A stretch of 64,000 bases of DNA from Sternotherus odoratus (Eukaryota > Chordata > Testudines > Kinosternidae): contig JAVMKO010000003.1 of NCBI GenBank assembly GCA_032164245.1, positions 11,294,651-11,358,650 on the forward strand, given 5' to 3'. The notes beneath the pieces are model-generated. The model made no database searches, was not told the origin of the DNA, and saw nothing but the letters and a program-made list of their open reading frames with translations. Made by a program: the position numbers and the translations under genes. Below, in pieces: positions 34,417-44,515 of the stretch; the first letter of the stretch is position 1, and each line of letters begins with the position of its first letter.

Positions 34417-36333
34417 GGTGCGCCCGGGGGCAGCTTAATAACCACAGTCCTGGATCCTCCCTTCGGAGACCGTTTGTCTCACTTCCACTGTGCATGGTCG
34501 GACATAACATCGGACCAGTGGGTCCTCCGCACGGTGGAGGTGGGATACTCCCTCCAACTCTCCTCCACTCCTCCAACCCACCCACCTCCCTCGTCCCTCT
34601 TCAGGGACCCATCTCACGAGCAACTGCTTGTACAGGAGGTCAGGTCGCTCCTCGCACTGGGAGCCATCGAACCTGTACCACAGGAGTTCAGAGGAAAGGG
34701 GTTCTACTCCCGCTACTTCCTAATCCCCAAGGCGAAAGGGGGCCTCCGGCCCATCCTGGACCTGCGCGAACTCAACACCTACATGATCAAGTTCAAGTTC
34801 CGCATGGTCACCTTGGGCACTATTATTCCCTCTCTGGATCCGGGAGATTGGTTCGCTGCCCTCGACATGAAGGATGCCTACTTCCACGTGAGCATCAAAC
34901 CTTCTCACAGGCGCTACCTCCGCTTTCTAATAGCGGAAGAACATTATCAATTCGCAGTCCTGCCCTTCGGCCTGTCCACAGCGCCCAGGGTATTCACGAA
35001 GTGCATGGCAGTAGTGGCGGCGTTCCTGCGGCGCCGCGGGGTACAGGTATACCCGTACCTAGACGACTGGCTGATCCGGGGAACCTCCAGGGACCAAGTG
35101 TCAGAGCACGTGCGTCTGGTCATCAACACCTTCGACCGCCTGGGAATCCTCCTCAACGAGGAGAAGTCCACCCTGGAGCCCACCCAGAGCATAGAGTTCA
35201 TTGGGGCCCTACTAGACTCCAGGGTGGCAAGGGCATCCCTGCCTCAGCCCCGGTTTCTCGCCATCCAGTCGGCCATCAGACAGCTTCGCAGCTGTCCAAT
35301 GTCCACGGCCAGAGTCTTCCTCAGCCTGTTGGGCCACATGGCGTCGTGCACCTACGTGATACAGCACGCCAGACTGCGACTACGCCCACTGCAATCGTGG
35401 CTCGCAGTGGCCTACCGGCCAAGAAGGGACAGTTTGGACACCCTCCTTTCTATCCCCAAAGCCACCCTATCCGCTCTGACTTGGTGGGAAGACCGGAGCA
35501 ATGCGTGCCGAGGGGTCCCCTTCCTCCCCCCCAGCCCGTCCATGTCCCTAGTGACGGACGCCTCGTCGATGGGTTGGGGAGCTCACCTAGGGGCTCTCAG
35601 GACACAAGGCCGCTGGTCGGAGTCAGACCTCTGCCTCCATATCAATGTCCGGGAGCTGAGGGCCGTCAGACTTGCGTGCCAAGCGTTCCGGGACACGCTA
35701 CAGGGTCACTGTGTGGCAGTGTTGACGGACAACACCACTGCCCAATACTACATAAACAAGCAGGGCGGGGCCCGGTCCAGTCCCCTGTGTCAAGAGGCGA
35801 TTCTCCTATGGGAGTTTTGTATAGCCCACGACGTTCACCCGGTGGCCTCTTTCCTCCCCGGGATTCAGAACACGCTGGCGGACCACCTCAGCAGGTCATT
35901 CATGTCCCACGAGTGGTCCCTTCGGCCGGATGTCATCCGACCGATCTTCCTGAGGTGGGGATTTCCCCACATCGACCTCTTCGCCTCCAGGCAGAACAGG
36001 AAGTGCCTCCAGTTCTGCTCCTTTCGAGGCGGCTCCCGGGGATCCCTGACAGATGCCTTCCTCCTACCCTGGACGGGGCACCTGCTCTACGCGTTCCCTC
36101 CGATCCCGCTTCTCCACAAGGTGATCCTGAAGATCAGACGGGACAGGGCACGAGTCATCCTCATAGCCCCGGCCTGGCCCAGGCAATGCTGGTATGCGTC
36201 CCTCCTCCGGCTGTCCAGGGCCCCTCCCATCAGCCTCCCGCTGTGGCCCGACCTGATCTCGCAGGATCACGGTCGCCTCCTGCATCCGGACTTGCAGTCC
36301 CTCCACCTCACAGCTTGGCTACTCCATGGCTGA
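34414..36333 (+). CDS. DIRS ORF2: reverse transcriptase, RNase H and Dam-like methyltransferase
   Basis: About 639 residues if counted from the Gag stop, where the +1 frame is entered. The frame is open further upstream inside gag (at least to 34321) but contains no ATG before the RT core, so expression by frameshift or as a fusion is likely. Reverse transcriptase: ALDMKDAYFHV with the first catalytic Asp at 34864-34866, LPFGLSTAPRVF, and YLDD at 35056-35067. RNase H: VTDASSMGWGAH with Asp at 35557-35559, then NVRELRAVRLA, LTDNTTAQYY and ADHLSR. Methyltransferase-like tail: IDLFASRQN near 35971, LLYAFPP and RVILIAPAWPRQCWY, matching the Dam-type domain of DIRS elements. It ends 146 nt after the likely recombinase start. 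The product copies element RNA into DNA; the methyltransferase role is unknown. Confidence 0.9.
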   Translation, partial: DGAPGGSLITTVLDPPFGDRLSHFHCAWSDITSDQWVLRTVEVGYSLQLSSTPPTHPPPSSLFRDPSHEQLLVQEVRSLLALGAIEPVPQEFRGKGFYSRYFLIPKAKGGLRPILDLRELNTYMIKFKFRMVTLGTIIPSLDPGDWFAALDMKDAYFHVSIKPSHRRYLRFLIAEEHYQFAVLPFGLSTAPRVFTKCMAVVAAFLRRRGVQVYPYLDDWLIRGTSRDQVSEHVRLVINTFDRLGILLNEEKSTLEPTQSIEFIGALLDSRVARASLPQPRFLAIQSAIRQLRSCPMSTARVFLSLLGHMASCTYVIQHARLRLRPLQSWLAVAYRPRRDSLDTLLSIPKATLSALTWWEDRSNACRGVPFLPPSPSMSLVTDASSMGWGAHLGALRTQGRWSESDLCLHINVRELRAVRLACQAFRDTLQGHCVAVLTDNTTAQYYINKQGGARSSPLCQEAILLWEFCIAHDVHPVASFLPGIQNTLADHLSRSFMSHEWSLRPDVIRPIFLRWGFPHIDLFASRQNRKCLQFCSFRGGSRGSLTDAFLLPWTGHLLYAFPPIPLLHKVILKIRRDRARVILIAPAWPRQCWYASLLRLSRAPPISLPLWPDLISQDHGRLLHPDLQSLHLTAWLLHG

Positions 36334-37382
36334 GAGGTCCTGAACTCTTATGCTCGACTGAGGTACAGAATGTCCTTCTGGGAAGTAGAAAACCATCCAC
36401 CAGAAGTACCTATACAGCCAAGTGGACCCGCTTTTCTGCATGGTGCAGACAACAGGATATAGTCCCAAGTGAGGCGGCTATCCCGCGCATACTGGACTAC
36501 CTCTTAGGCCTTAGAAACCAGGGCCTTTCTACTTCTACCATACGCGTCCACCTCGCTGCCATATCGGCTTTTCATCCGGGCCAGGAGAACCACTCAGTCT
36601 TCTCAGATCCTGTGGTATACCGTTTCCTCAGGGGCCTGGATAAACTGTACCCGAACGTCAAGTGTCCCATTCCACCCTGGGACCTCAACCTGGTGCTCTC
36701 ACGCCTTATGATGCCCCCGTTCGAGCCCCTCGCCACGTGTTCCTTAATGCACCTCTCCTGGAAGGTGGCATTCCTAGTAGCTATCACCTCGGCTCGCAGA
36801 GTGTCAGAGATCCGTGCACTGACCTCCGAGCCGCCCTACACTATTTTCCACAATGACAAGGTGCAGCTACGTCCCCACCCGGCCTTCCTGCCTAAGGTGG
36901 TTTCTCCCTTCCATGTGAATCAAGACATTTGTCTCCCAGTCTTTTATCCTAGACCACATACCTCTGGAAGGGAACAACAATTACACACGTTGGACGTTAG
37001 GAGGGCTCTTGCTTTTTATTTAGACAGAACAAAGCAATTCAGGAAATCAACGCAACTCTTCGTAGCAATTGCGGAAAGAATGAAGGGCCAGCCAGTCTCC
37101 GCCCAAAGGCTCTCCTCCTGGATCACCTCGTGCATTCACACCTGTTATGAACTCGCGGGCAAGCCGCTTGAGAGAGTAACAGCACATTCCACGAGAGCGC
37201 AGGCGTCCTCTGCGGCCTTCCGGGAAGGAGTCCCTATCATGGACATCTGCAGGGCGGCTACCTGGTCCTCCGTCCATACCTTCGCCGCCCACTACGCCAT
37301 AGTCCAGCAAACCAGGGACGATGCGGCGTTTGGGTCAGCGGTCTTACGAGCAGCAATGGGTCCACCCGACCCCACCTCCTAG
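36186..37382 (+). CDS. DIRS ORF3: tyrosine recombinase
   Basis: 398 residues from the ATG at 36186, the nearest in-frame Met upstream of the conserved domain; the frame itself is open from 34494. The N-terminal part (KPSTRSTYTAKWTRFSAWC and on) resembles the SAM-like core-binding domain of phage-integrase-type recombinases. Catalytic signature by residue: Arg204/205 in TSARRVSEIRAL, His334 and Arg337 in HSTRA, Trp360 in AATWSS, and the Tyr370 nucleophile in FAAHYA. All R-H-R-Y positions are present, so it looks active. It would insert the circular DNA copy by crossover rather than by a DDE integrase. The start is uncertain: an alternative is a frameshift or fusion from the overlapping pol frame. 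Confidence 0.9.
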   Translation: MLVCVPPPAVQGPSHQPPAVARPDLAGSRSPPASGLAVPPPHSLATPWLRGPELLCSTEVQNVLLGSRKPSTRSTYTAKWTRFSAWCRQQDIVPSEAAIPRILDYLLGLRNQGLSTSTIRVHLAAISAFHPGQENHSVFSDPVVYRFLRGLDKLYPNVKCPIPPWDLNLVLSRLMMPPFEPLATCSLMHLSWKVAFLVAITSARRVSEIRALTSEPPYTIFHNDKVQLRPHPAFLPKVVSPFHVNQDICLPVFYPRPHTSGREQQLHTLDVRRALAFYLDRTKQFRKSTQLFVAIAERMKGQPVSAQRLSSWITSCIHTCYELAGKPLERVTAHSTRAQASSAAFREGVPIMDICRAATWSSVHTFAAHYAIVQQTRDDAAFGSAVLRAAMGPPDPTS

Positions 37383-37397
37383 GTATTGCTTGTAGTC

Positions 37398-37497
37398 ACC
37401 TATAGTGGAATGCATGTGAGCAATCACTCGAAGAAGAAAACAGGGTTACTTACCTGTAACTGTTGTTCTTCGAGATGTGTTGCTCACATCCATTCCA
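37398..37497. repeat. DIRS internal complementary region (circle-junction template)
   Basis: Two abutting segments. 37398-37438 is the exact reverse complement of the left outer end (31543-31583, 41/41), and 37437-37497 is the exact reverse complement of the right outer end (37684-37744, 61/61). They share two bases (AA, TT on the other strand). In the DIRS replication model this region templates joining and completion of both termini into a circle. It lies between the recombinase stop codon and the right terminal repeat. Confidence 0.95.
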
Positions 37498-37534
37498 GAC
37501 CCGCCCTCCTTCCCCACTGTCGGGTTAGCCGGCA

Positions 37535-37744
37535 AAGAAGGAACTGGGGGCCAGACTGTGTCGCAGGGGTACTTATAGAGTGCCTCAGTGGCGCCACTCC
37601 AGGGGGCTCCCTGCTCGCCCAGTCTGCAGCTAGGGGAAAAATCTGCCCGGCAACCAGGCCCGCAGCGCGTGCCTGACCTATAGTGGAATGGATGTGAGCA
37701 ACACATCTCGAAGAACAACAGTTACAGGTAAGTAACCCTGTTTT
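37535..37744 (-). repeat. DIRS right inverted terminal repeat with 3' extension
   Basis: Reverse complement of the left terminal repeat (37535-37688 pairs with 31571-31724) followed by an outer end that is longer than the left one, as usual in DIRS elements. The last 61 nt (37684-37744) recur in reverse complement at 37437-37497. The outer end also contains CAG|GTAAGT (37725-37733), a perfect consensus splice donor on the RUNX2 sense strand. Confidence 0.92.
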
Positions 37745-39080
37745 TCTTGTTTCTCTAAGTCTGACAGACTACATGAACTGGACAGAAGTCCAGTCGTATG
37801 GTCCAGGTTAATTAGTTTCTGTGTTATGACCAAGAACAAATAACACTGTCTGTCTGTCTTATTAAGGCAAGTTTGAAAAGCTATGTTGGATTTTTTTTAA
37901 AAAAAAAGATTGCTGTATCCTGGCTTTCGTCTACATTTAGCCTGATTCAAGGTGCCCTTTATATAACAATAATTTGATACTACTCACAACACTTGGCACC
38001 CCAAGCACTAGAGTGGAATGTAACAAGAACACTTTAGCAGGTCTGAGTGTGAGTAAACTTCAGTAGTGCTGGAATGAAAGGGTAGGGCATTCAGTGTGTG
38101 TCTCTCCCTCGCTTGGCATTCACAGACAATAAGAACTCGAGGATTAACATGCTAGACTCCGTTTATTACACATGGGTGGATAAAGCAATTACCTGTCTAT
38201 CAAGGCTGTAGTAAATTGTGCAACAGCATTAACATGGGTGGATATGTGGATAAATGCTCTTCTGCCACAGAGGGTGCTGATACACAAGATAATCCTTCAA
38301 GTCTAACTTGTAAAGATTATTTTCCTTTGGAGTTTATATCATGTTTCCCTTGCAAACGTAGACTGAAACTGTGTCTTTTTATTTTCAATCGCATTTTCAG
38401 TTCCCTTTAGCCATCTGAATTTTATTAGAGGGGTTAGTTTAGAAACATCCCTTCTTTAATTATGTTTAAACAATCTGCTTAAAACCTGTTGCATGGATAG
38501 AAACACTTTTCATGCAGCAAAACAGTCTCATGCACACACACATATCCCTCCCTTATTGCTGGACTGTTGTATCGTCCGTGCCTGAACTCCCATTCTAACC
38601 ACAGCATTCAGCCTGTAATCTGCCCTTGGTTTTGGAGAGAAAAAAAAAATGAAAGTGCACCCTATTGATGTCTAGAGAGCAGAGGATTGCAACACAGCAC
38701 ACAATTGGAGAGGTCTTAGACTAGATTAAAACTAAGTACCTTAAATCTGTTATAATGATTATGTTTACATCTCCCCCTCTTTGGTCCTTTAAAGTAATCA
38801 GGTTTCGCAAGCGTTAGGAAAACCAGCCCCTTCTGCCTGTTGGAGAGAAGCCAGTTCAAAGCAAGAGATTTTTTTCTCTCCCCTCACCCTCCCTCTTTTT
38901 CTATGCTCTTTACTGCTCTTCAGTATAGCAAGACCAGGCTAAGGACCTACTTTATAGAGTAGTTTTACCTTTTTTGTTTTTAAAAAAATGTTTCTTCCCA
39001 TTTTTTATAGAGATTTTTTGATAATAATGAGGATGATAAGCCAGGATGAGAAGCTCTTGCTCTTTTGAAATGTGGCTGCC
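37745..39080. other. Intronic DNA, partly unique; possible conserved stretch at 38130-38420
   Basis: The sequence after the DIRS element has no transposon hallmarks. 38130-38420 has the balanced texture of conserved non-coding DNA (ACATGGGTGGATAAAGCAAT and a near-repeat at 38230) but this is unproven. Confidence 0.3.
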
Positions 39081-39180
39081 TTTTAAATTTTTTTTCCTTT
39101 GCTCAAAAAAAAAAAGAAGCAATAAATAGACCAAAACCAAACAAAAACAAAACAAAACATAAAATAAATAAAAGGAAAAA
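39081..39180. repeat. A-rich low-complexity tract
   Basis: A-rich run with CAAAACAAAAC-type units, apparently simple sequence rather than a retroposon tail. Confidence 0.7.
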
Positions 39181-42100
39181 GAGTTCTGCAGACACTAGAA
39201 TCCTGAGGGAACGAAGCCAGGGCCTGGGAATTGCGTGAAAGTCTCTGTTTGATTTGCCTTTAGAATCCTTGAAACAAATTTGCCAACCATGGCTAGCTTG
39301 GTTGCTGGCACATACACAAGTTCTTTAATGAGGTTTAAAGGTGAACGAGAGTGGCGTTGAGATGCAGGGGGCTCCAACATGCTCCCTGTCTTCCCCGTGT
39401 GTTTGCGAGAGTGGGGCTTGTTTTTTAAAAAGAGCAATTGCAGTGCCTGAATTTAAAAGCCTGGAAGAAATGGTGAATCACATGGCTGAGCTGGGGAAGA
39501 TCTCTAAACGGGAGTTGGGGACTCCTTTAACGCACAGTTCTGAGCTGCAGAACAGAGGCCAATGGGTTTGGGTGAAAGGCTGGATGCCAAAGAACTGAGA
39601 ACCTGGAGTGCTGCAGAAAATCTGAAGTGAAGTCTAGATCTCTCTGGGTGGGGGCAGGAGGAAAGGAGGGGATACTTGTTATGTCGCACTGCAGTGTGAT
39701 TTAGAGCAGAGCACAGGGGAGATGGGAAAGGTGGGGATTTCGGAACTGGGTCAGGCTGGGCTGAGGAGAAGGGCAGAGTGAAGGTGATCATGAGGGGAGC
39801 AGTTCCACTCAGGGCCATGAGGGAAACCCTTCCTTCACTTCTGCGCTTGCTCTTTTCTTGGGTCTCCTTTTCTCTTTCATAGCTTCAGGTTTGTTCTAGA
39901 AGCGAAACACTCACAAGGCAAATTCAGCGGCAGGACTGAGCTCCCGCATGCAGGACCCGTAGGGTCCAGTGGAGGGGATAACACCTCCCCTCCACCGCAT
40001 GATCACCACCACTGCCCCACTGATCTCAATGGGCACAGGGTTAGGGCTGTTGAAACACTGCCCCCGCTGGAGCTGGTGAGGTGCAGCAGCCAATTTTCAC
40101 ATCCACAGATACTATTCTGGGGGAGGGAGGGTTATCTCTCAGCTGCTGTGATTTGCTGAAAAACCTGACCCCTAAAGCGTCCTCCTGGCTGTGCATGTGT
40201 GTGTGGGTATGTTTGCTTTTCGTAGGCCATGGCTTTGTTAAAAAGAAATCGAAATCTTTGCACTTTCTATTTTCAAAGATTTTCTTGATTCACTCCCATG
40301 GGCACAGAGGGATGCATTTGCCTCATGGTGGACTTACCCCTCAACCTGCAGGAAACCTTAATCTTCAGATGGGGCTTCACAGGAGCACCATCTAGGCAGG
40401 CTAGCTGGTGACAAGCTGCACTGAAGCTTGCCCTTGCGCCCCAGTGGGAAAATTCGTACTGAACTGGGAGATGCACAGAGGGCCAGATCTTGCACCATTT
40501 AAGTGCCAAGGCTCAAATCCCGTCCCTGGCTGACCCTACCCACTTTGGGCCTGAACTAAAGCCCACTGAAATCAATGAAAAGACTGACTTCCTTGGGATC
40601 CGGATCAGCCCTTTGTTGGCAGTGCTGGCCTGCTTTGAACCTATCCAAGATCACTGTATCACTGGGGTGAGGGAATTAGAAAGAGGTGGTCAGCTGGTAT
40701 TCCACCAGTGCACTGAGTTGGGCCACAAGAATAAGAATCAAGTCAGCTGAGCTTGTTTGCTATGCTCGTTTTCATGTAATTTATGGTCATTTTCAGGTGT
40801 ATTTTTGACCTGCTCTGTGTAAAAACGTCTCTGCTTTAAAAACAAAAAACCTTTGGGGGGGTCTTGATTTCTGTCCATGTGCATGTGTAACCCTCATTAA
40901 TGCTAATGGGAGTCCTGTGTGCGTGGTTGGGAGAGTAAGCCCTTTAGTCTTTAATGTAAACTGGTGCCTTTAGCTATTTAAAAAGCAAACATCTTTTCCC
41001 CTCCCCTGAGTGAATTAAAGCCAATATTGCGCCCATGGAGCTCCTTGTTTTCTGAATTATAGGAAATTTTCCCGTGTAGAACCTATGGCCTAATTATGTA
41101 ATTATGTCTCTTGGGTAGGTATTTTTCTTCTCATAATTATGTCTTTACCCAAGAGACTGGAAGGGCTCCAAGCTTTCTGCTTTCATGGGTAGAAATTGTT
41201 TGGCTCTCTTTTTCATTCTTGCTGATGAATTTTGAGTTGTATGCAGCATGTATGTCTTAGCAAGGGGGATTGTGGAGGGAAGGAGCACAATGGTTTATCA
41301 CAAACAAACATTTACAGGAATATGGATTTAGTAAACAGGAGCTTTTTTGGCTCAGTTGAGGGACCTTGCTTGTGAAGAGCTAATGTGATGCTTCTGGATA
41401 GAGGTTGATTTATGGCACTCTTGTGTTACCTCTAGAGCCCACATAGACAGTTGTTTTGGAGCTGTATCTTGCTAACATGATGTATTGTCTGAATATTATA
41501 AGAAAGATGAATATCCCTGCCAGAATCAACGACGTCATTCACTGCCAGCACAACAAGCTATCTAGAAGTCCTTGGGCCCAATTTTGAGCTGTTTCACTAG
41601 GGTAAATGCTGAGTAGTTCCTTTGACTCCAGGTTTATGCCAGTATAAGTGAGATCAGAATCAGGTCCATAGAGATGTATCAGGCTGTAAGTTCACATATG
41701 CAATTCCTGTTGATATTAATGAGATCAAGTGCAGTAAGATGTCCAGAGACAATGGGGCTTGAAAGAAACTGCTGAGACATATAATTCATCCCCTTCACTA
41801 GTGTAGCATTGTTGTCTACAATGCACCCCAACTTGTTTTACTAGTGTAATAATCTTGAAGTGTACTAGTCATCTCCTGGCAAATCATTATATCAGCCAGT
41901 CAGTTCCAGCGTAGGGATTTTCTTTCCTTATTATCTCGCTTTACTTTTCTTTTTCCAAGTTTCCTACCATTAGTCAGGAGAGGGACTAATCAGAGATTCC
42001 ACCCTTAGGCCCTAAACCTGCTCCCATTGAAGTCAATGGGTAAAAAAGTCAGTGGGCTACAATCTAATTCTTTATGCTGCCCCCTTCCTGGAGATCCCAT

Positions 42101-43308
42101 GTGTGTTACTCAAGGCTGCCACCTCCTTTGGGTTCACATCTCTCCTTTAAGTGCACATCTTCTGCAATCACAGTCTGATGTCACACAACTTGGAAACGTA
42201 CTGAAAGCCTGAACACCCCTTTACAAAGAGTAATCTGGATGTGTTGCTTTATCTACCCTTTCAGACTGTAAGTGGCATGGGACAGTGACCATCACTTCCT
42301 CTGTGTTTATACAGTGCTGAGCCCTCTGTTGGCACATAACAAATAACAGCTGTGCCTAGATGTTGAGGCAAATATTGCATGCCAGAGCCTCCATTCCAAT
42401 GGGGATCACCACAAAATCTGTGTACAACAGATGGGATCTTAATTTCAGCTTTGTTTATTAATTTCCTATGCTAGGCTTTCGAACCAAAATATTTGACTCC
42501 CCCATCATTTGCTGTTTTTTTTTGTGAAAAGAGCATATCAAAGTGAAAGAGGTGCAACTGGGTAAAGAGTGAAAAATACCCAGCCCACTCAGGGATAATA
42601 AAAACATCTGTCGCCAATCTGGTAACCAGAGCTTCCTGGTACCATAAAAAATTAAGTGAGTGGTTTGCTTGGTGCTAAAAAGAGAGTTCTGAATTGTCAC
42701 TGTGTATGGCCAGACCAAGTATAATCTAATTAATTTACAGGCCCACATTCAAAAGCTGCAGATTTTTTTTAAAAAGGTAAAAATCTTTGGGCATCAGATT
42801 TACATTAGGGGTTCTCCAGGTTGACCTTTCAAATGTTCTTTTGAAGTGGCCAGAGGGTGTCAACTAATCTGAGAGTAAGAGGCCAGTGATCAGAGAAAAT
42901 GTCACCTGCCAGCAGACATGGACAGCATTTCTGTGATCCAGGAAACTGGGAAGCAGTCAGATCCCTCTAGAGTCAAAGCTATAGCCTGTTTTCTGCCCTG
43001 GATGGAATGGGTAATGTGTGATAGCCCTTATGTGCCATCTTTAACATGCTCCTGACTGAAGCTTTCCTGCTTCGATTGGCAAGTTTAAGTAGCATGCGAA
43101 GTTATGACATGCGTGTCTAGCCAGAGTTTTGGTTTGTTTTATTACATCGATGGTGTCAGATCTAGTGTCACACTCTGAATTGGTGCTGCAGATCCTGCAG
43201 CAGGTTCACTGCAGTGCAGTCTGCTTCCAGAAGCTTTGATATACAAGTTTGGTGAAAAGAGCTGGGTAGGAGATAGACCAGGATATTGCTCATTGCAGTG
43301 ATGTGGTA
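39181..43308. other. Intronic DNA without recognised coding features
   Basis: Apparently unique apart from a degraded inverted repeat near 41575-41670, a SINE-like remnant near 42250-42350, and a 12-bp hairpin (41106-41117 / 41146-41157). No exon recognised. Confidence 0.45.
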
Positions 43309-44515
43309 GATTCACAAAAGTAGGCATCTAAGTGTGGGCTTAGGCTCCTATGTCCCAGTTTATGCTCCACTGCAATTCACCAAACCCCCTCTGAATCCTG
43401 TAAGTGCCTGAACACACTTGGTTTCTTAGTTTTTGCAATAAGAAGGTTGCTAGGAACCTGCGTTTCCACCTTCGGGCGTGTGCACCGCTGCCTCACTATA
43501 AACATCTGTCTCCCTCCTCAATCCCAGAGCAACACACAACCGGGGGAAGACAGGTGTTTGGACACCTATTTGTTTGTGGGGCTCCATCCAGTAGCTGTGC
43601 TCAGAGGCTACCCACCCACCCAGCAGATCAGGCCCTGCATGTAACTTCGCCCAAAGCAGCTGAGAGAGGGAAAGGAGGAGGAGCTCCCTCATAACATTTA
43701 ACTCAGTGCTGGGGGCACTCAGCTGGCATGTTCAAGTCCCCCCTCTGTGTGATGAAGAGGGATCTGTCACATTGTAGGTGAGTGCCTAAACCACTAGTCT
43801 ATGGGACATTCTGATGTGGGGCTCCCTCAGTCTCTCCTGCTGATGTTATTCCACTGTGAATAAATACTTCTTAGAGGCATTGGAGCAGAGGGAGTGGACC
43901 CTGGATCTCCTGGGTAAGTGCTCTCTGCGCAAGGCTATTGAGTCATTCTCCTAGCTGTGCTCTCGCTCTCTTTCACATGCACTCTCCCTGGCCCAAATTA
44001 CTTAGTATTTGGCCGCAGTGGAACAGCTTCAACAGGAGAGACTGAGGGATCCCCGCCACCTTCAAATATCCCACCGACCTCTGGCATTCTCCTGAGCTGT
44101 GGCGGACCCCTGTTCAAACAAATCCTTTCTCCTCGGAGAGGGGGACGGGGTCAGAATTGAACTTGTAGTCTCCTACGTGACTACTCTAACCACTAGGCTA
44201 AAAATTATGAGGGAGTTCCTCCTTCCCCCTGCTGCCCCTCTCCCCCAGTTTCTTGTATAAATTGCCGTTGGCTCCTAAGTCCAAAGAGGGTTTGCAGCTG
44301 AGAATGGCTAGCAGAGACAGGTGCTTCCTGCAGCTTGGATTTAGGCACCTATATCTGAGAGACGGGAGGGGCATAGGACACACCCCTCTCTTTGGTATCT
44401 CCCATTGCCTAGCTTAAGCAGCTCCCAGCCCAGCTTGCTGGCTTTTGTGGATCAGGCTCTGGTGCCTGTTTCTCCCCATTCATGGAATAGGTGCCTCACT
44501 CAGGCTTTGTGAATC
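43309..44515. repeat. 1.2-kb composite repeat bounded by GATTCACAAA inverted ends
   Basis: The left end GATTCACAAA (43309-43318) and right end TTTGTGAATC (44506-44515) are perfect inverted 10-mers, and both are followed inward by AGGCATCTAAG / AGGTGCC words typical of palindromic sauropsid MITEs. Inside are GC-rich segments and tRNA-SINE-like box words (GTTCAAGTCCC at 43733, CTCTAACCACTAGGC at 44183). It may be one long element or a MITE filled by other insertions. Confidence 0.5.

Larger units (their letters stand above)
31543..37744 (+). mobile_element. Complete DIRS-type tyrosine-recombinase retrotransposon
   Basis: A 6.2-kb element with every hallmark of the DIRS1 group: inverted terminal repeats instead of direct LTRs, an internal complementary region that copies both outer ends, a Gag-like frame, a reverse transcriptase / RNase H / Dam-like methyltransferase frame, and a tyrosine recombinase in place of a DDE integrase. 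DIRS elements replicate through a circular DNA intermediate that the recombinase inserts without making a long target duplication, which fits the absence of flanking direct repeats here. GC content is far above the surrounding intron. All three frames are open with no internal stop or visible frameshift, and the repeats agree almost perfectly, so the copy looks young. It lies in the RUNX2 sense orientation. Ends were set from the internal complementary region, which matches 31543 onward and up to 37744 exactly. DIRS elements are known in fish, amphibians and some reptiles including turtles. Confidence 0.95.

Noticed and set aside
41106..41157. 12-bp inverted repeat GTCTCTTGGGTA / TACCCAAGAGAC
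   Set aside because: Could be a decayed MITE or chance; too little structure to call.
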